Shown one piece after another: positions 8,452-16,796 of a stretch of DNA of 64,000 nucleotides; position 1 is the first letter of the stretch; each line of letters begins with the position of its first letter. Under the pieces are notes generated by a model. The model was not told where the DNA came from and did not search any database. It was given only the letters and a program-made list of their open reading frames with translations. The position numbers were made by a program, and so were the translations under genes. The stretch spans positions 62,001 through 126,000 of the forward strand of contig NZ_PXOH01000007.1 of NCBI RefSeq assembly GCF_003007785.1. The letters are read 5' to 3'. The stretch is from Aphanothece hegewaldii CCALA 016. GTDB taxonomy: Bacteria > Cyanobacteriota > Cyanobacteriia > Cyanobacteriales > Microcystaceae.

Positions 8452-9267
8452 ATGAGATTAATCATTCTCTTGCTGTTGTTCATCGTGATTGGGGTCTTTG
8501 TCTTTTCAAATTTGCAAAGCGTAACCCTAATCTTTTTTGGTGGTAGCATGATTGCAAGACTTCCTTTATCTATCTGGATTGTAATCTTTACAGGTGCTGG
8601 ATTAATCGGGAGTCTAGTAATCCAATTATTGTCTAATCTTTTTCGTCCTAGTCGAGCAAAAGTAGAACCGTTTAAACCCTCCCCGTCACCACGTCCTAAA
8701 CAACCACTAAACCCTTTACGCTCAGAAACAAGCTTTCGTTCTCCATCTAACACCCAAGATTGGAATCGTTCTACATATCAATCAACTCCCCCAAATGAAG
8801 TAGACGACTGGGATATTGAATCACCTCCAGTGCAAACAACCCCAATTCGAGATTATGAAAGAGAACGAATTCAAGAAAAAGAACCGATTCAATATACAGT
8901 ACCTTCATTCGTCCAAGAATCCCCCAAGGAACCGCCTTTAGAAGAAAAACCACTTCAAGAAATAGAAAATACTTTAAGAAAACCCATAGACGAAACGCTA
9001 CAAGAGTTTTCTTTTAAGAAAGAACCCATTGTTCAAGATAATCAGGAAGAATCCATTAATTACGAAGTCCCCCAATCCCCTCAAAATGTCTCTCGTAGTG
9101 GCTCTATTTATTCCTATACCTATCGTGAATCGACAAAATCGCAAAAACAGACCCCTGAGCGAGTATATGATGCTAATTTCCGCGTAATTACGCCACCTAT
9201 CAAGGAAAATATCGATAATAACCCGCGAAATTCTCAAACCGATCCCGATGAGGAAGAATGGATTTAG
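8452..9267 (+). CDS. LapA/DUF1049-like membrane protein with disordered tail
   Basis: 271 residues. The first 65 form a LapA (DUF1049)-like pair of membrane helices with the family phrase FVFSNLQSVTLIFFGGS, followed by SIWIVIFTGAGLIGSLVIQL. The rest is a long acidic and Pro-rich tail with no fold that I recognise, ending DPDEEEWI. In other bacteria LapA assists lipopolysaccharide homeostasis; whether that holds here is unknown. It is downstream of ycf66 on the same strand. Confidence 0.75.
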   Translation: MRLIILLLLFIVIGVFVFSNLQSVTLIFFGGSMIARLPLSIWIVIFTGAGLIGSLVIQLLSNLFRPSRAKVEPFKPSPSPRPKQPLNPLRSETSFRSPSNTQDWNRSTYQSTPPNEVDDWDIESPPVQTTPIRDYERERIQEKEPIQYTVPSFVQESPKEPPLEEKPLQEIENTLRKPIDETLQEFSFKKEPIVQDNQEESINYEVPQSPQNVSRSGSIYSYTYRESTKSQKQTPERVYDANFRVITPPIKENIDNNPRNSQTDPDEEEWI

Positions 9268-9281
9268 CGGATTGAAAATTT

Positions 9282-9309
9282 GTAGAGACGAGTCATGGCG
9301 CGTCTTTAC
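9282..9309. repeat. dispersed 28-bp palindrome, copy 1
   Basis: Imperfect copy of a palindrome whose perfect form is at 59711-59738. It reads GTAGAGACGAGTCATGGCGC followed by GTCTTTAC. Other copies are at 18493-18520 and 26263-26290. It lies between the LapA-like gene and aroK and could also act as a terminator hairpin. Confidence 0.8.
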
Positions 9310-9350
9310 TGGCGAATTTGCTATAATCTCTTTTTTTGTGGAGATTACAC

Positions 9351-9920
9351 ATGACAGATTTAATTAGAGGCCTTAGTATTTTTCTCGTCGGAATGATGGG
9401 AACTGGAAAAACAACAGTAGGACAGGTTTTAGCCAAACAGCTTGGCTATCGTTTTTTTGATACAGATGTATTAATTGAACGAGTGACACAGCAAAGTATT
9501 TCAGAGATTTTTACCATCCAGGGAGAAGAGGCATTTCGTGACATCGAATCTCAAATCTTAATGGAAGTCTGCGCTTGTACTAAAAGTGTCATAGCAACTG
9601 GTGGAGGGATTGTCTTGCGTCCCAAAAATTGGAGTTATTTACGTCATGGTTTAGTGATTTGGTTAGATGTACCAACAAATGTACTGGTTCAACGCTTATT
9701 ACTCGATACCACTCGTCCCCTCCTCCAAGAAACTGAGCTAAAACCAAAGCTTGAGACTCTGATGGACTCCAGAAAAAGACTATATAGTGAAGCAGATCTA
9801 CACATTTCTATAGAAAACGCCCAAACTCCAGAAGAAATCGTCGCTCAAATTTTAGATCGTATTCCTTTAATAATTCTGCCCGAAAAAGCTAGTTATTCAG
9901 TAAAAATTGAAGAAAACTAG
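9351..9920 (+). CDS. aroK: shikimate kinase
   Basis: 189-residue P-loop kinase that phosphorylates shikimate to shikimate-3-phosphate in the aromatic amino acid pathway. Visible are the Walker A loop GMMGTGKTT (residues about 14-22), the substrate-binding DTD of FFDTDVLIE, the glycine-rich shikimate loop ATGGGIVLRP, and the lid arginines in TTRPLL. ATG 9351 is preceded by GGAG at 9338-9341. A GTG at 9336 is in frame but is upstream of that ribosome site. Confidence 0.93.
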   Translation: MTDLIRGLSIFLVGMMGTGKTTVGQVLAKQLGYRFFDTDVLIERVTQQSISEIFTIQGEEAFRDIESQILMEVCACTKSVIATGGGIVLRPKNWSYLRHGLVIWLDVPTNVLVQRLLLDTTRPLLQETELKPKLETLMDSRKRLYSEADLHISIENAQTPEEIVAQILDRIPLIILPEKASYSVKIEEN

Positions 9921-9956
9921 AATTATAGACACATAATCACACTATATGAAATTCTT

Positions 9957-9983
9957 ACGCTGTTTTTATGGTTTTTATAGCGT
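9957..9983 (+). terminator. possible aroK terminator
   Basis: ACGCTGT (9957-9963) pairs with ATAGCGT (9977-9983) with one G-U, over a T-rich loop and followed by TTTAC. It is a weak but plausible terminator 37 bases after aroK. Confidence 0.35.
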
Positions 9984-10183
9984 TTTACAATCTTTTGTAA
10001 TTAAATTGTTAATTGATTTTAAGTAATTTGAAGTAAAAAAATTGATGAAATCTACATAAATTAAAGGTTTGCGTGTTCCTTTATAGCCAATTAAAGCTTA
10101 GAATAAGGCAGTGAAACAACTAGCCCGTCAAGATCACAGCCACTTTATCGGCTAAATCTGACAGGAAGATTATCTTATCTCAC

Positions 10184-10200
10184 TGATCACTTGGTGATCA
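10184..10200. promoter_or_regulatory. inverted repeat upstream of HU
   Basis: TGATCAC-TTG-GTGATCA is a perfect 7-bp inverted repeat with a 3-base centre, ending 44 bases before the HU start. It could be an operator or a leader hairpin. It is seen in sequence; the role is unknown. Confidence 0.45.
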
Positions 10201-10244
10201 TAGGGAAAAAACGCGAGAAAATAGCCATAAAAAGGAGAATACGC

Positions 10245-10523
10245 ATGAATAAAGGTGAATTAGTCGATCAGATTGCTCAAAAAGCAATGGTTACTAAAAA
10301 GCAAGCTGACGCAGTTCTTACAGCAGCGATCGAAGCAATAATGGAAGCTGTGTCCAGTGACGATAAAGTAACTCTGGTCGGTTTTGGTTCCTTTGAAGCC
10401 AGAGAACGCAAGGCCAGAGAAGGACGCAACCCCAAAACTAATGAAAAAATGGTGATACCCGCCACCCGTGTTCCAGCTTTTTCGGCTGGCAAACTTTTTA
10501 AAGATAAAGTCGCACCAAAATAA
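10245..10523 (+). CDS. hup: HU family DNA-binding protein
   Basis: 92-residue nucleoid protein of the HU/IHF family, acting as a dimer to bend DNA. It has the helical N-terminus MNKGELVDQIAQKA, the GFGSFEARERKAREGRNP arm containing the signature, and PAFSAGKLFKDKV at the end. The start at 10245 is supported by GGAG 8 bases upstream; an in-frame GTG at 10191 lacks this and would add a non-family extension. cobD follows after 20 bases. Confidence 0.95.
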   Translation: MNKGELVDQIAQKAMVTKKQADAVLTAAIEAIMEAVSSDDKVTLVGFGSFEARERKAREGRNPKTNEKMVIPATRVPAFSAGKLFKDKVAPK

Positions 10524-10543
10524 CAAACACGCGATTTACTGAT

Positions 10544-11596
10544 TTGTCTAGACCACTTCACGGAGGAAATCTAGCCTGGGCAGCTACCATCGCCGGCTGT
10601 CCAGAATTTCTAATTACGGATTTTTCGGCTAGTATTAATCCTTTGGGTCCGCCAAAAAGTGCGATCGCAGCCATTCAATCCCATCTCGCCACGCTCAAGC
10701 ATTATCCAGATCCCAATTACACTCAATTACGCTCTGTTTTAGCCCAAGAACATCATTTATCGCCCGATTGGATCATACCAGGTAATGGAGTCGCCGAGTT
10801 ACTCACTTGGGCGGCACGAGATTTAGCCCAAAAAGACATGACTTGTTTACTGAGTCCCGCTTTTGGAGACTATACAAGGGCATTAAAGGCATTTAATGGC
10901 GAAATTCAATATTATCCTTTAGATATTCATCAGGGAAATTGGGAAATTAAGCGGCAAAATCTTCAACAATGCGGTTTATTACTCAATAATCCTCATAATC
11001 CCACAGGTCATTTATTTTCTCTAACTCAAATCTTGCCTTATTTAGATTTTGGTTTGGTTGTGGTAGATGAAGCTTTTATGGACTTTATACCGCCACCACA
11101 GCAACAAAGTTTGATCGATAGGATACAAGATTATCCGAATTTAATAATATTACGCTCTCTAACTAAATTCTACAGTTTACCAGGTTTAAGGATCGGGTAT
11201 GCGATCGCTCATCCTGACGTATTAAAAAGATGGCAGCAATGGCGCGATCCTTGGCCAATTAATAGTTTAGCGGATATTGTTGCTCAAACTGTTATACAAG
11301 ATCGAGAATTTCAAGAATTAACTTGGAAATGGCTATTACCTGCAAAAGAAAAGTTATTTCAGGATTTATCAAAAATACCTAACTTTCAACCGATTTTAGG
11401 AAAGGCTAATTATCTTTTAGTTAAAACAAGTATTCCGAGTTCTCAGCTTCAAAAAAAACTACTTATACAAAATCGCATTTTGATTCGAGATTGTTTGAGT
11501 TTTGCTGAACTTGGCGAAGATTATTTTAGAATTGCTATTCGTTCATCTGAAGAAAACGAACGTTTATTTATAGCCTTAACTGAAGCTTTGAACTAA
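10544..11596 (+). CDS. cobD: threonine-phosphate decarboxylase (cobalamin synthesis)
   Basis: 350-residue PLP enzyme of fold type I that decarboxylates threonine phosphate to the aminopropanol phosphate linker of B12. The opening SRPLHGGNLAWAA is typical of CobD rather than of the related histidinol-phosphate aminotransferases. Other marks are NPHNPTGH, VVDEAFMDF and the PLP lysine K208 in SLTKFYSLPGLRIGY. No in-frame ATG is near the conserved start, so TTG at 10544 is the probable initiator, 20 bases after the HU stop. Histidinol-phosphate aminotransferase remains a less likely alternative. Confidence 0.85.
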   Translation: MSRPLHGGNLAWAATIAGCPEFLITDFSASINPLGPPKSAIAAIQSHLATLKHYPDPNYTQLRSVLAQEHHLSPDWIIPGNGVAELLTWAARDLAQKDMTCLLSPAFGDYTRALKAFNGEIQYYPLDIHQGNWEIKRQNLQQCGLLLNNPHNPTGHLFSLTQILPYLDFGLVVVDEAFMDFIPPPQQQSLIDRIQDYPNLIILRSLTKFYSLPGLRIGYAIAHPDVLKRWQQWRDPWPINSLADIVAQTVIQDREFQELTWKWLLPAKEKLFQDLSKIPNFQPILGKANYLLVKTSIPSSQLQKKLLIQNRILIRDCLSFAELGEDYFRIAIRSSEENERLFIALTEALN

Positions 11597-11680
11597 TGCC
11601 AAATATAAGAATAATTCTGCTTTTGTTCCTTAATTTTTCGATGAAAGAGGCTAAATCCATAGGCTATTTAAAACTCGTAT

Positions 11681-12913
11681 TTATGACGGAGTTGGCATTA
11701 TTTTTTCAAGATAATATAAAATGATTAAACTAAATCCAATACTTAAACCAACCAATAACCAATAACTTTGGATGACTAAAGGAGATTGATCTAAAGCAAA
11801 ACCACCAATTAAAGGACCAATAAAATATCCAATCGCCCAACATTGAGAATTAATCGAAAAATAGATACCTAATAAATTAGATGGGGCTATTTCAACAATT
11901 AAAGAAGATGCCGAAGGTGTATAAGAAACTGTAGCAATTGCCAGAATTCCTAAGCCTAGAATTGCCCAGATAAGCGGTGAAGTAAAAGGAATACCAGTTA
12001 ACCAAATTAAACTAAATCCCAAACCCCAAAAAAGCAGAGAAAAACGCAAAGCATTAATCCGACTAAAACGATTAAGAAAACGAGCGATCGGTAATTGACT
12101 AATCGCCATAGTAACAATATACCAACTAAATAAAGCACTAATAATCGCGGCGGTAAAACCTCCATTTGATGTAAAGTTTTTAAAATAAAGTGGTAAAGTC
12201 GTTTGTAATTGTGATATATAAGTTGTAAAAAGAATATTAGCAATAAAATACAATCTTAGACGATGATCACCGAAAGCAATTTGCCAACCTTTCATCATTG
12301 AAACCGTATCATTTTCAGCGCGTTTGGGTTCATGAATGGTAAAATAAATGAGAAGAAAAAAGAGCAGAAAAGAAATACTATCAATGATAAAAAGTAAACG
12401 ATAATTTTCAGCAACAGAAATAATTAGACCGCCTAACATCACCCCAAGACTTAAGCCCAAATTATCAGCTAATCGAGTGATAGCAAAAGCTTCATTTCTC
12501 TGCTCACCAGTAGTTAAATCAGCGACCATCGTTTCATTAGCAGGCCAATATAAACCCATCCCAAAACCCATTAATAAATTGCCTAAAACCAAGGGAGGAA
12601 AATTATTAGAAAAAGCTAAAACTAAATCAGCAATAGCCGACACAAAAGCCGATAAAAGGAGTGTTTTACGTCTTCCCCAAGTTGGAGAATCTGCTAAAGT
12701 ACCTCCTAAAAAGCGTCCAATCACACCAGAAACCGAAGCACTTCCTAACGCAATACCAACTAAAGTAGAAGATAAACCAACTTCATTAACGAAAAAAATT
12801 GGCGTATAAAATAAAATAAAACCTGTTCCCACTTCTGATAAAAATCTACCTAGGGCAAGAATCCAGATTTGATAAGGTAGATGAGGTAAAGAAAATAGCG
12901 ATCGCTGTCTCAT
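11681..12913 (-). CDS. MFS transporter
   Basis: 410-residue major facilitator with about twelve membrane helices. The loop GGTLADSPTWGRRKTLL between helices 2 and 3 is the family motif A (G-x-L-D-x-x-G-R-R-K). The substrate cannot be inferred; drug or metabolite efflux is common for this type. The ATG at 12913 is preferred to an upstream in-frame TTG at 12937. It is transcribed divergently from the PlsC-like gene and convergently to cobD. Confidence 0.85.
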   Translation of the reverse strand: MRQRSLFSLPHLPYQIWILALGRFLSEVGTGFILFYTPIFFVNEVGLSSTLVGIALGSASVSGVIGRFLGGTLADSPTWGRRKTLLLSAFVSAIADLVLAFSNNFPPLVLGNLLMGFGMGLYWPANETMVADLTTGEQRNEAFAITRLADNLGLSLGVMLGGLIISVAENYRLLFIIDSISFLLFFLLIYFTIHEPKRAENDTVSMMKGWQIAFGDHRLRLYFIANILFTTYISQLQTTLPLYFKNFTSNGGFTAAIISALFSWYIVTMAISQLPIARFLNRFSRINALRFSLLFWGLGFSLIWLTGIPFTSPLIWAILGLGILAIATVSYTPSASSLIVEIAPSNLLGIYFSINSQCWAIGYFIGPLIGGFALDQSPLVIQSYWLLVGLSIGFSLIILYYLEKIMPTPS

Positions 12914-13003
12914 TAAAATAAAACTAATTTTTGACAAAACTCATTGATGAAAGCTACTAAAATTATAAAAAAATTACATTATAAAAACATCTTTATTTAA
13001 CCA

Positions 13004-14380
13004 ATGAATCAAAAACATAGACAAGCACAACCGCCTTTAGAATTTATTCCCCCAATGTTAAATCCTTGGGTTTTAAAAGGATGTAAAATAATTCTGCCAT
13101 TTTGGTTACAAACACGAACCGAAGTAGCCGATATTCACTCTCAAGGTGTTGAGACATTAGTTGAGTGTTATCAGCAGTTTCAAGAAAAGAAAACCCGCTT
13201 TTTAATGGCGTTTCGTCATCCTAATATTAATGATCCCTATTGTTTAGCCTATTTGTGGTGGCGTATTATTCCTCAAGTCGCCAAACAAAAGAAAATACCA
13301 CTCAAAAAGCCTATTCATGCCCATTTTATGTACGATCGCGGGATACCCATTTGGGCTGGAGAAAAGGTAGGATGGCTGTATTCTAGTCTAGGCGGCACAT
13401 CCATTCAACGGGGTAAAATGGATTTAATGGGGTTAAGATCCGCACGTCATTTATTTACTGATGGTGAGTTTCCGATGGCAGCTTCTCCCGAAGGCGCGAC
13501 AAATGGCCATAATGAAATTATTAGCCCTCTAGAACCTGGTATCCCTCAACTGAGTTTTTGGTGTGTCGAAGACTTACGCAAAGCGAAACGTTCAGAATCG
13601 GTTTTAATCGTTCCTATTGGCATACAGTACCATTATCTTACACCGCCTTGGGAAAAAATATCCTATTTACTCACCCAACTCGAAACAGAAAGCGGTTTAA
13701 TATCTCATCAGGAGGAAAGTGTCAATGAAAAGATGTTATATCAACGACTCTACACACTTGCAGAACATTTTTTAAAAATAATAGAAGAGTTTTATCGAGA
13801 CTTTTATCATAAAAAGATTCCCCAAATTGAGCCTCAAAATATAGATAATCCTAATCTAGCTTTAGGAATTCGTCTACAAAACTTACTAAATACTGCTTTG
13901 AGTGTATCAGAAGAATATTTTAATTTAGAGCCGACGGGAAACGTGATCGATCGTTGTCGTCGCATTGAACAAGCAGGATGGGATTATATTTATCGACAAG
14001 AATTAAAGCCTACTCATCCATTATCGATCGTTGAACGAGGATTAGCCAATCGTGTTGCCGAAGAAGCAGAATTAATGATGTGGCACATGAGAATAGTTGA
14101 AAGTTTTGTGGCAGTAACGGGGTATTATGTCAAGGAAAAACTTACTGCCGAACGCTTTGCCGAAACATCCTTATTATTATGGGATTTAGTCGCTCGAATT
14201 AAAGGAGAAAGTTCATTTTTCCGCCCACAATTGGGAAAACAAACGGTACAAATTACTATTGGTGAACCGATTTCAGTCAGCGATCGTAGTTTAGATTATC
14301 AAAAAAATCGTCGTCAAGCCGTAGCGAATTTAACACAAGATTTACAGACTGCTTTAGATAGTTTAATTATTCGGGATTAA
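13004..14380 (+). CDS. PlsC-like 1-acylglycerol-phosphate acyltransferase family protein
   Basis: 458 residues. The acyltransferase signature H-x4-D is present as H72-PNIN-D77 in FRHPNINDPY. Motif III appears as SPEGATNGH (PEG at 162-164), with the substrate-binding arginine region FMYDRGIPIWAG between them. It is longer than plain PlsC (about 240); the extra C-terminal 220 residues are helical and unassigned. It probably acylates a lysophospholipid or similar acceptor at the membrane. The last 103 bases of the similarity block are duplicated 900 bp downstream, see the repeat entries. Confidence 0.75.
   Translation: MNQKHRQAQPPLEFIPPMLNPWVLKGCKIILPFWLQTRTEVADIHSQGVETLVECYQQFQEKKTRFLMAFRHPNINDPYCLAYLWWRIIPQVAKQKKIPLKKPIHAHFMYDRGIPIWAGEKVGWLYSSLGGTSIQRGKMDLMGLRSARHLFTDGEFPMAASPEGATNGHNEIISPLEPGIPQLSFWCVEDLRKAKRSESVLIVPIGIQYHYLTPPWEKISYLLTQLETESGLISHQEESVNEKMLYQRLYTLAEHFLKIIEEFYRDFYHKKIPQIEPQNIDNPNLALGIRLQNLLNTALSVSEEYFNLEPTGNVIDRCRRIEQAGWDYIYRQELKPTHPLSIVERGLANRVAEEAELMMWHMRIVESFVAVTGYYVKEKLTAERFAETSLLLWDLVARIKGESSFFRPQLGKQTVQITIGEPISVSDRSLDYQKNRRQAVANLTQDLQTALDSLIIRD
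14271..14373 (+). repeat. 103-bp direct repeat, copy A (inside PlsC-like gene)
   Basis: Bases 14271-14373 are identical to 15171-15273, an offset of exactly 900. Copy A encodes the C-terminus of the acyltransferase. Only the last few bases before the stop differ (TCGGGATTAA here, TCGATATTAA in copy B). Confidence 0.95.
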
Positions 14381-14456
14381 AAAACTTTTTTAGGATTAAC
14401 CAAACAGACTTAAAACCGCATTAACATAAAAATAAAACATAAGATCAAGCTAACCT

Positions 14457-14774
14457 ATGTCTCAATATATACCTGAACGAGTTGTACGGCGAGGGCGCAT
14501 TTTCCCCGAAATTCAATGGACAGAATCCAAAAAAGCACAACATAAAGCTAGACAAGAAGCTTTTTATCAACGTTGTTGGGCAATTTTTGAACGATTAAAG
14601 CCTGAATTGCTAGATAAATATTATGGTTGGTATATTGCAATTGAGCCAGATAGCGGCGATTATTTCATAGACTCAGTTAAAGAAGTAGCCAGTCAAAAAG
14701 CACGTAACAAATATCCTAACTCTATTCATCATATTTTTGGGATTAATGAAACTGGAGTTAGCGGAAGAATATGA
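14457..14774 (+). CDS. conserved hypothetical, partner of aspartyl protease-like gene
   Basis: 105 residues, no named function. It starts MSQYIPERVVRRGRIFPEI and has a conserved-looking core, LLDKYYGWYIAIEPDSGDYF, and an end, FGINETGVSGRI. It overlaps the next gene by 4 bases (ATGA), the arrangement of a tight two-gene module. A broken relative of its first 20 codons lies at 16410-16472. The pair sits between two copies of the 103-bp repeat, suggesting that it arrived as a unit. Confidence 0.65.
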   Translation: MSQYIPERVVRRGRIFPEIQWTESKKAQHKARQEAFYQRCWAIFERLKPELLDKYYGWYIAIEPDSGDYFIDSVKEVASQKARNKYPNSIHHIFGINETGVSGRI

Positions 14775-15139
14775 TCCGAGGAAGGTTTGGGGAGAATGGT
14801 CAAATCTATTTTGAAATTGATTTAATTGATAATGTTGGGGAAAATCTTGCTGTCGAAGCCATGCTAGACACTGGTTTTACCGAATTTCTGGCGATGAACC
14901 AGCAAGATATAGACAGTCTTGAATGGTCATTTTTAGGTCAAGATAAACTAATGACAGCGCAAGGTGAAGCCACTTTTAATATATACTTAGGTCGTTTAGC
15001 AATAGATGAGCAAGTTTTTGAAATTCCTGTTTTTGCAGGTTCTGAAATTCAAAAAATTTTATTGGGTTCACAATGGCTTAAACAATTTACATTAATAGTA
15101 AGATATTCTGAAGGTAGAGTAACGCTTGAAAAGGAATAA
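14771..15139 (+). CDS. retropepsin-like (clan AA) aspartyl protease domain protein
   Basis: 122 residues. The active-site triplet is seen as MLDTGFTEFL (D-T-G), and a later hydrophobic-glycine segment, KILLGSQWLKQF, resembles the second half of the single-domain retropepsin fold, which works as a homodimer. Translationally coupled to the upstream 105-residue gene. Such pairs are scattered in cyanobacteria and behave like toxin-antitoxin modules in distribution, but no function is established that I can cite. Confidence 0.7.
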   Translation: MIRGRFGENGQIYFEIDLIDNVGENLAVEAMLDTGFTEFLAMNQQDIDSLEWSFLGQDKLMTAQGEATFNIYLGRLAIDEQVFEIPVFAGSEIQKILLGSQWLKQFTLIVRYSEGRVTLEKE

Positions 15140-15170
15140 AATCTAAAAATCAGTGTGATCTACTGTACTT

Positions 15171-15273
15171 TTTCAGTCAGCGATCGTAGTTTAGATTATC
15201 AAAAAAATCGTCGTCAAGCCGTAGCGAATTTAACACAAGATTTACAGACTGCTTTAGATAGTTTAATTATTCG
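15171..15273 (+). repeat. 103-bp direct repeat, copy B (remnant of acyltransferase 3' end)
   Basis: Exact copy of 14271-14373 and still followed by an in-frame stop (ATATTAA), but with no gene body in front of it. It is therefore a dead gene tail left after insertion or duplication of the 797-bp segment 14374-15170. Confidence 0.95.
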
Positions 15274-15323
15274 ATATTAAACAAATTATAAAATTTATTA
15301 CAGCTAATTTAATTAATCTTATA

Positions 15324-15737
15324 TTACTCAAGCATTAAAGCTCTAAATCCAGCTTGTACGAAATGTACATCCACAGTCACAGCATCGGTTAATTCTTGTT
15401 GTTGCATGACTACAAAAGAAATACAGTCAACTAATCCCCAAGTTTTGTCTAAACGTGATTCATAAAGAGTTAAACCCTCGTTAAACAGTTCTGAGCTTAC
15501 ATTAACTACATTTATATTGACTGTTTGATAACATTGCTTTATAAAATTCACTGCACTTTGTCGATTAATGCTACTTAAAGCGTTTCCTACTTCCATTAAA
15601 ATTGCTTCCGTCAACCAAACCTCATGAGCATTTTTAATACGGGGCAATATTCTTATCGCTTGTAGGTGATATTGATCATGTTTATTTAGAATAGCTTGAA
15701 TAAATACGGTATCAACAAATAAACGCTCTCTATTCAT
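15324..15737 (-). CDS. PIN-domain ribonuclease, putative toxin
   Basis: 137 residues of PIN fold. Acidic residues expected for Mg-dependent RNase activity are visible: D9 in LFVDTVFIQAIL, E in WLTEAILMEVGNAL, D in GLVDCISFVVM and D in DAVTVDVHFVQAGF. It overlaps the upstream XRE-type gene by 8 bases, the usual antitoxin-then-toxin arrangement. By analogy the toxin would cleave RNA when the antitoxin is degraded. Confidence 0.82.
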   Translation of the reverse strand: MNRERLFVDTVFIQAILNKHDQYHLQAIRILPRIKNAHEVWLTEAILMEVGNALSSINRQSAVNFIKQCYQTVNINVVNVSSELFNEGLTLYESRLDKTWGLVDCISFVVMQQQELTDAVTVDVHFVQAGFRALMLE

Positions 15738-16284
15738 TGCCTATATTCCGCTTGGGTGTACCATACAAATAATGATCATGTTCACTAGACCAATCTGGAG
15801 GCGCATCAACTGTACCCGCCAGATTTTCTAAAATATCCCAAGCATCTAGAGGTCTTTCAATTTTTTGCTTGGTTTCTTGACCAATAATTCCTAAAAGCTT
15901 TTGAAAGGCTTCAGCTTGAAGTTGCTCTAAGATTAATAGCTTTTTATCAAATGGAAGTTGAGATACTTGTTGCTTAATTCGTTCTATCTCAATAATCTCA
16001 TTTTTTTGAACGATCACTTTATCAGATTCATTCATTAAATAGATATAAAATTCATCCATTGTTGTGCCAAATAATTTAGATAATGCCCAAAAGTTATCAA
16101 CATCAGGTAAACCATTACTTTTAGAGTTAGGTTTTTCCCATGATTGTAATGCGCCATAAGTAAATTTAGGAATTCCACATACATTAGCAACATATTCACA
16201 GAACTGTGATTGTGTCATTCCTAGCTCATCTCTCTTATTTTTGACTAATTTTGCAAGTTTTTGTTTACGTGTATTATGTTCCAT
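15730..16284 (-). CDS. XRE-type helix-turn-helix protein, putative antitoxin of the PIN toxin
   Basis: 184 residues. The N-terminal helix-turn-helix (about 8-75, LVKNKRDELGMTQSQFCEYV then TYGALQSWEKP) would bind the operon promoter. The C-terminal LDAWDILENLAGTVDAPPDW and EHDHYLYGTPKR tail resembles the short toxin-binding tails found on many cyanobacterial antitoxins. An 8-base overlap with the PIN gene supports a two-gene toxin-antitoxin operon. Autoregulation is likely (inference). Confidence 0.8.
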   Translation of the reverse strand: MEHNTRKQKLAKLVKNKRDELGMTQSQFCEYVANVCGIPKFTYGALQSWEKPNSKSNGLPDVDNFWALSKLFGTTMDEFYIYLMNESDKVIVQKNEIIEIERIKQQVSQLPFDKKLLILEQLQAEAFQKLLGIIGQETKQKIERPLDAWDILENLAGTVDAPPDWSSEHDHYLYGTPKRNIGNE

Positions 16285-16409
16285 TGTTGATAACTTTACT
16301 GATTTATCGGTTTAAAATTTAGCCTACTAACTTAATATAACAGATTTATATAAAAACATACATATATGTATGTAAATAGACTTTTATAAATGTTAAACGA
16401 TGTGATCTT

Positions 16410-16472
16410 ATGCCTCAATATACACCTGAACGAGTTGTACGCAGAGGTCTCATTTTTCCTAAAATTCTATAG
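16410..16472 (+). pseudogene. broken 5' fragment of the 14457-type gene
   Basis: Reads MPQYTPERVVRRGLIFPKIL then TAG, clearly related to the first 20 residues of the gene at 14457. Weaker DNA similarity continues a short way after the stop. The rest of that gene and its aspartyl protease partner are absent, so this is gene debris between two toxin-antitoxin modules. Confidence 0.75.
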
Positions 16473-16544
16473 ACAAATAGAAAAGTCTGCACACATTGAA
16501 TTGACATGATGCCATAATAAAAATAAATGGCTTTTTTATAGATT

Positions 16545-16796
16545 ATGGCAAATCAAAAAAATATGACAAAAATTACAGAAGGTGGCAGAATCCTTATTCC
16601 TGTCGAATATCGCCGCGCTTTAAACTTAGAAGTAGGTGACGAAGTCGTTTGTATCCTAGATGAGGGAGAAATACGGATTATTCCTCGCCCAGAAGCTTTT
16701 CGTCGCGCTCAAAACATCATTGGACGATATGTCAAATCACGTTCTTTAGCTGATGAACTGATTTCTCAAAGAAGAGAAGAGGCTCATAATGAGTAA
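16545..16796 (+). CDS. vapB: AbrB/MazE-type DNA-binding antitoxin
   Basis: 83 residues with the swapped-hairpin AbrB/SpoVT fold: TKITEGGRILIPVEYRRAL, LEVGDEVVCILDEGEIRI. The C-terminal helix (ARRAQNIIG-like, here FRRAQNIIGRYVKSRSLADE) is where such antitoxins bind their PIN toxin. It overlaps the toxin gene by 8 bases. Confidence 0.88.
   Translation: MANQKNMTKITEGGRILIPVEYRRALNLEVGDEVVCILDEGEIRIIPRPEAFRRAQNIIGRYVKSRSLADELISQRREEAHNE

Larger units (their letters stand above)
9921..10244. other. intergenic region before the HU gene
   Basis: 324 bases without a gene. It holds a stem-loop near 9957-9983 and a perfect inverted repeat at 10184-10200, described separately. The rest is AT-rich, and I see no further gene or RNA. 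Confidence 0.6.

Noticed and set aside
9067-9310. aroK start at the GTG 9336
   Set aside because: The GGAG ribosome site overlaps that codon and lies 9 bases before ATG 9351, which fits the family N-terminus.
11594-11700. 9-bp inverted repeat TAATGCCAA / TTGGCATTA framing the cobD-MFS gap, possible MITE
   Set aside because: The arms are short, one arm lies in the MFS coding end, and no second copy of the interior was seen, so chance is likely.
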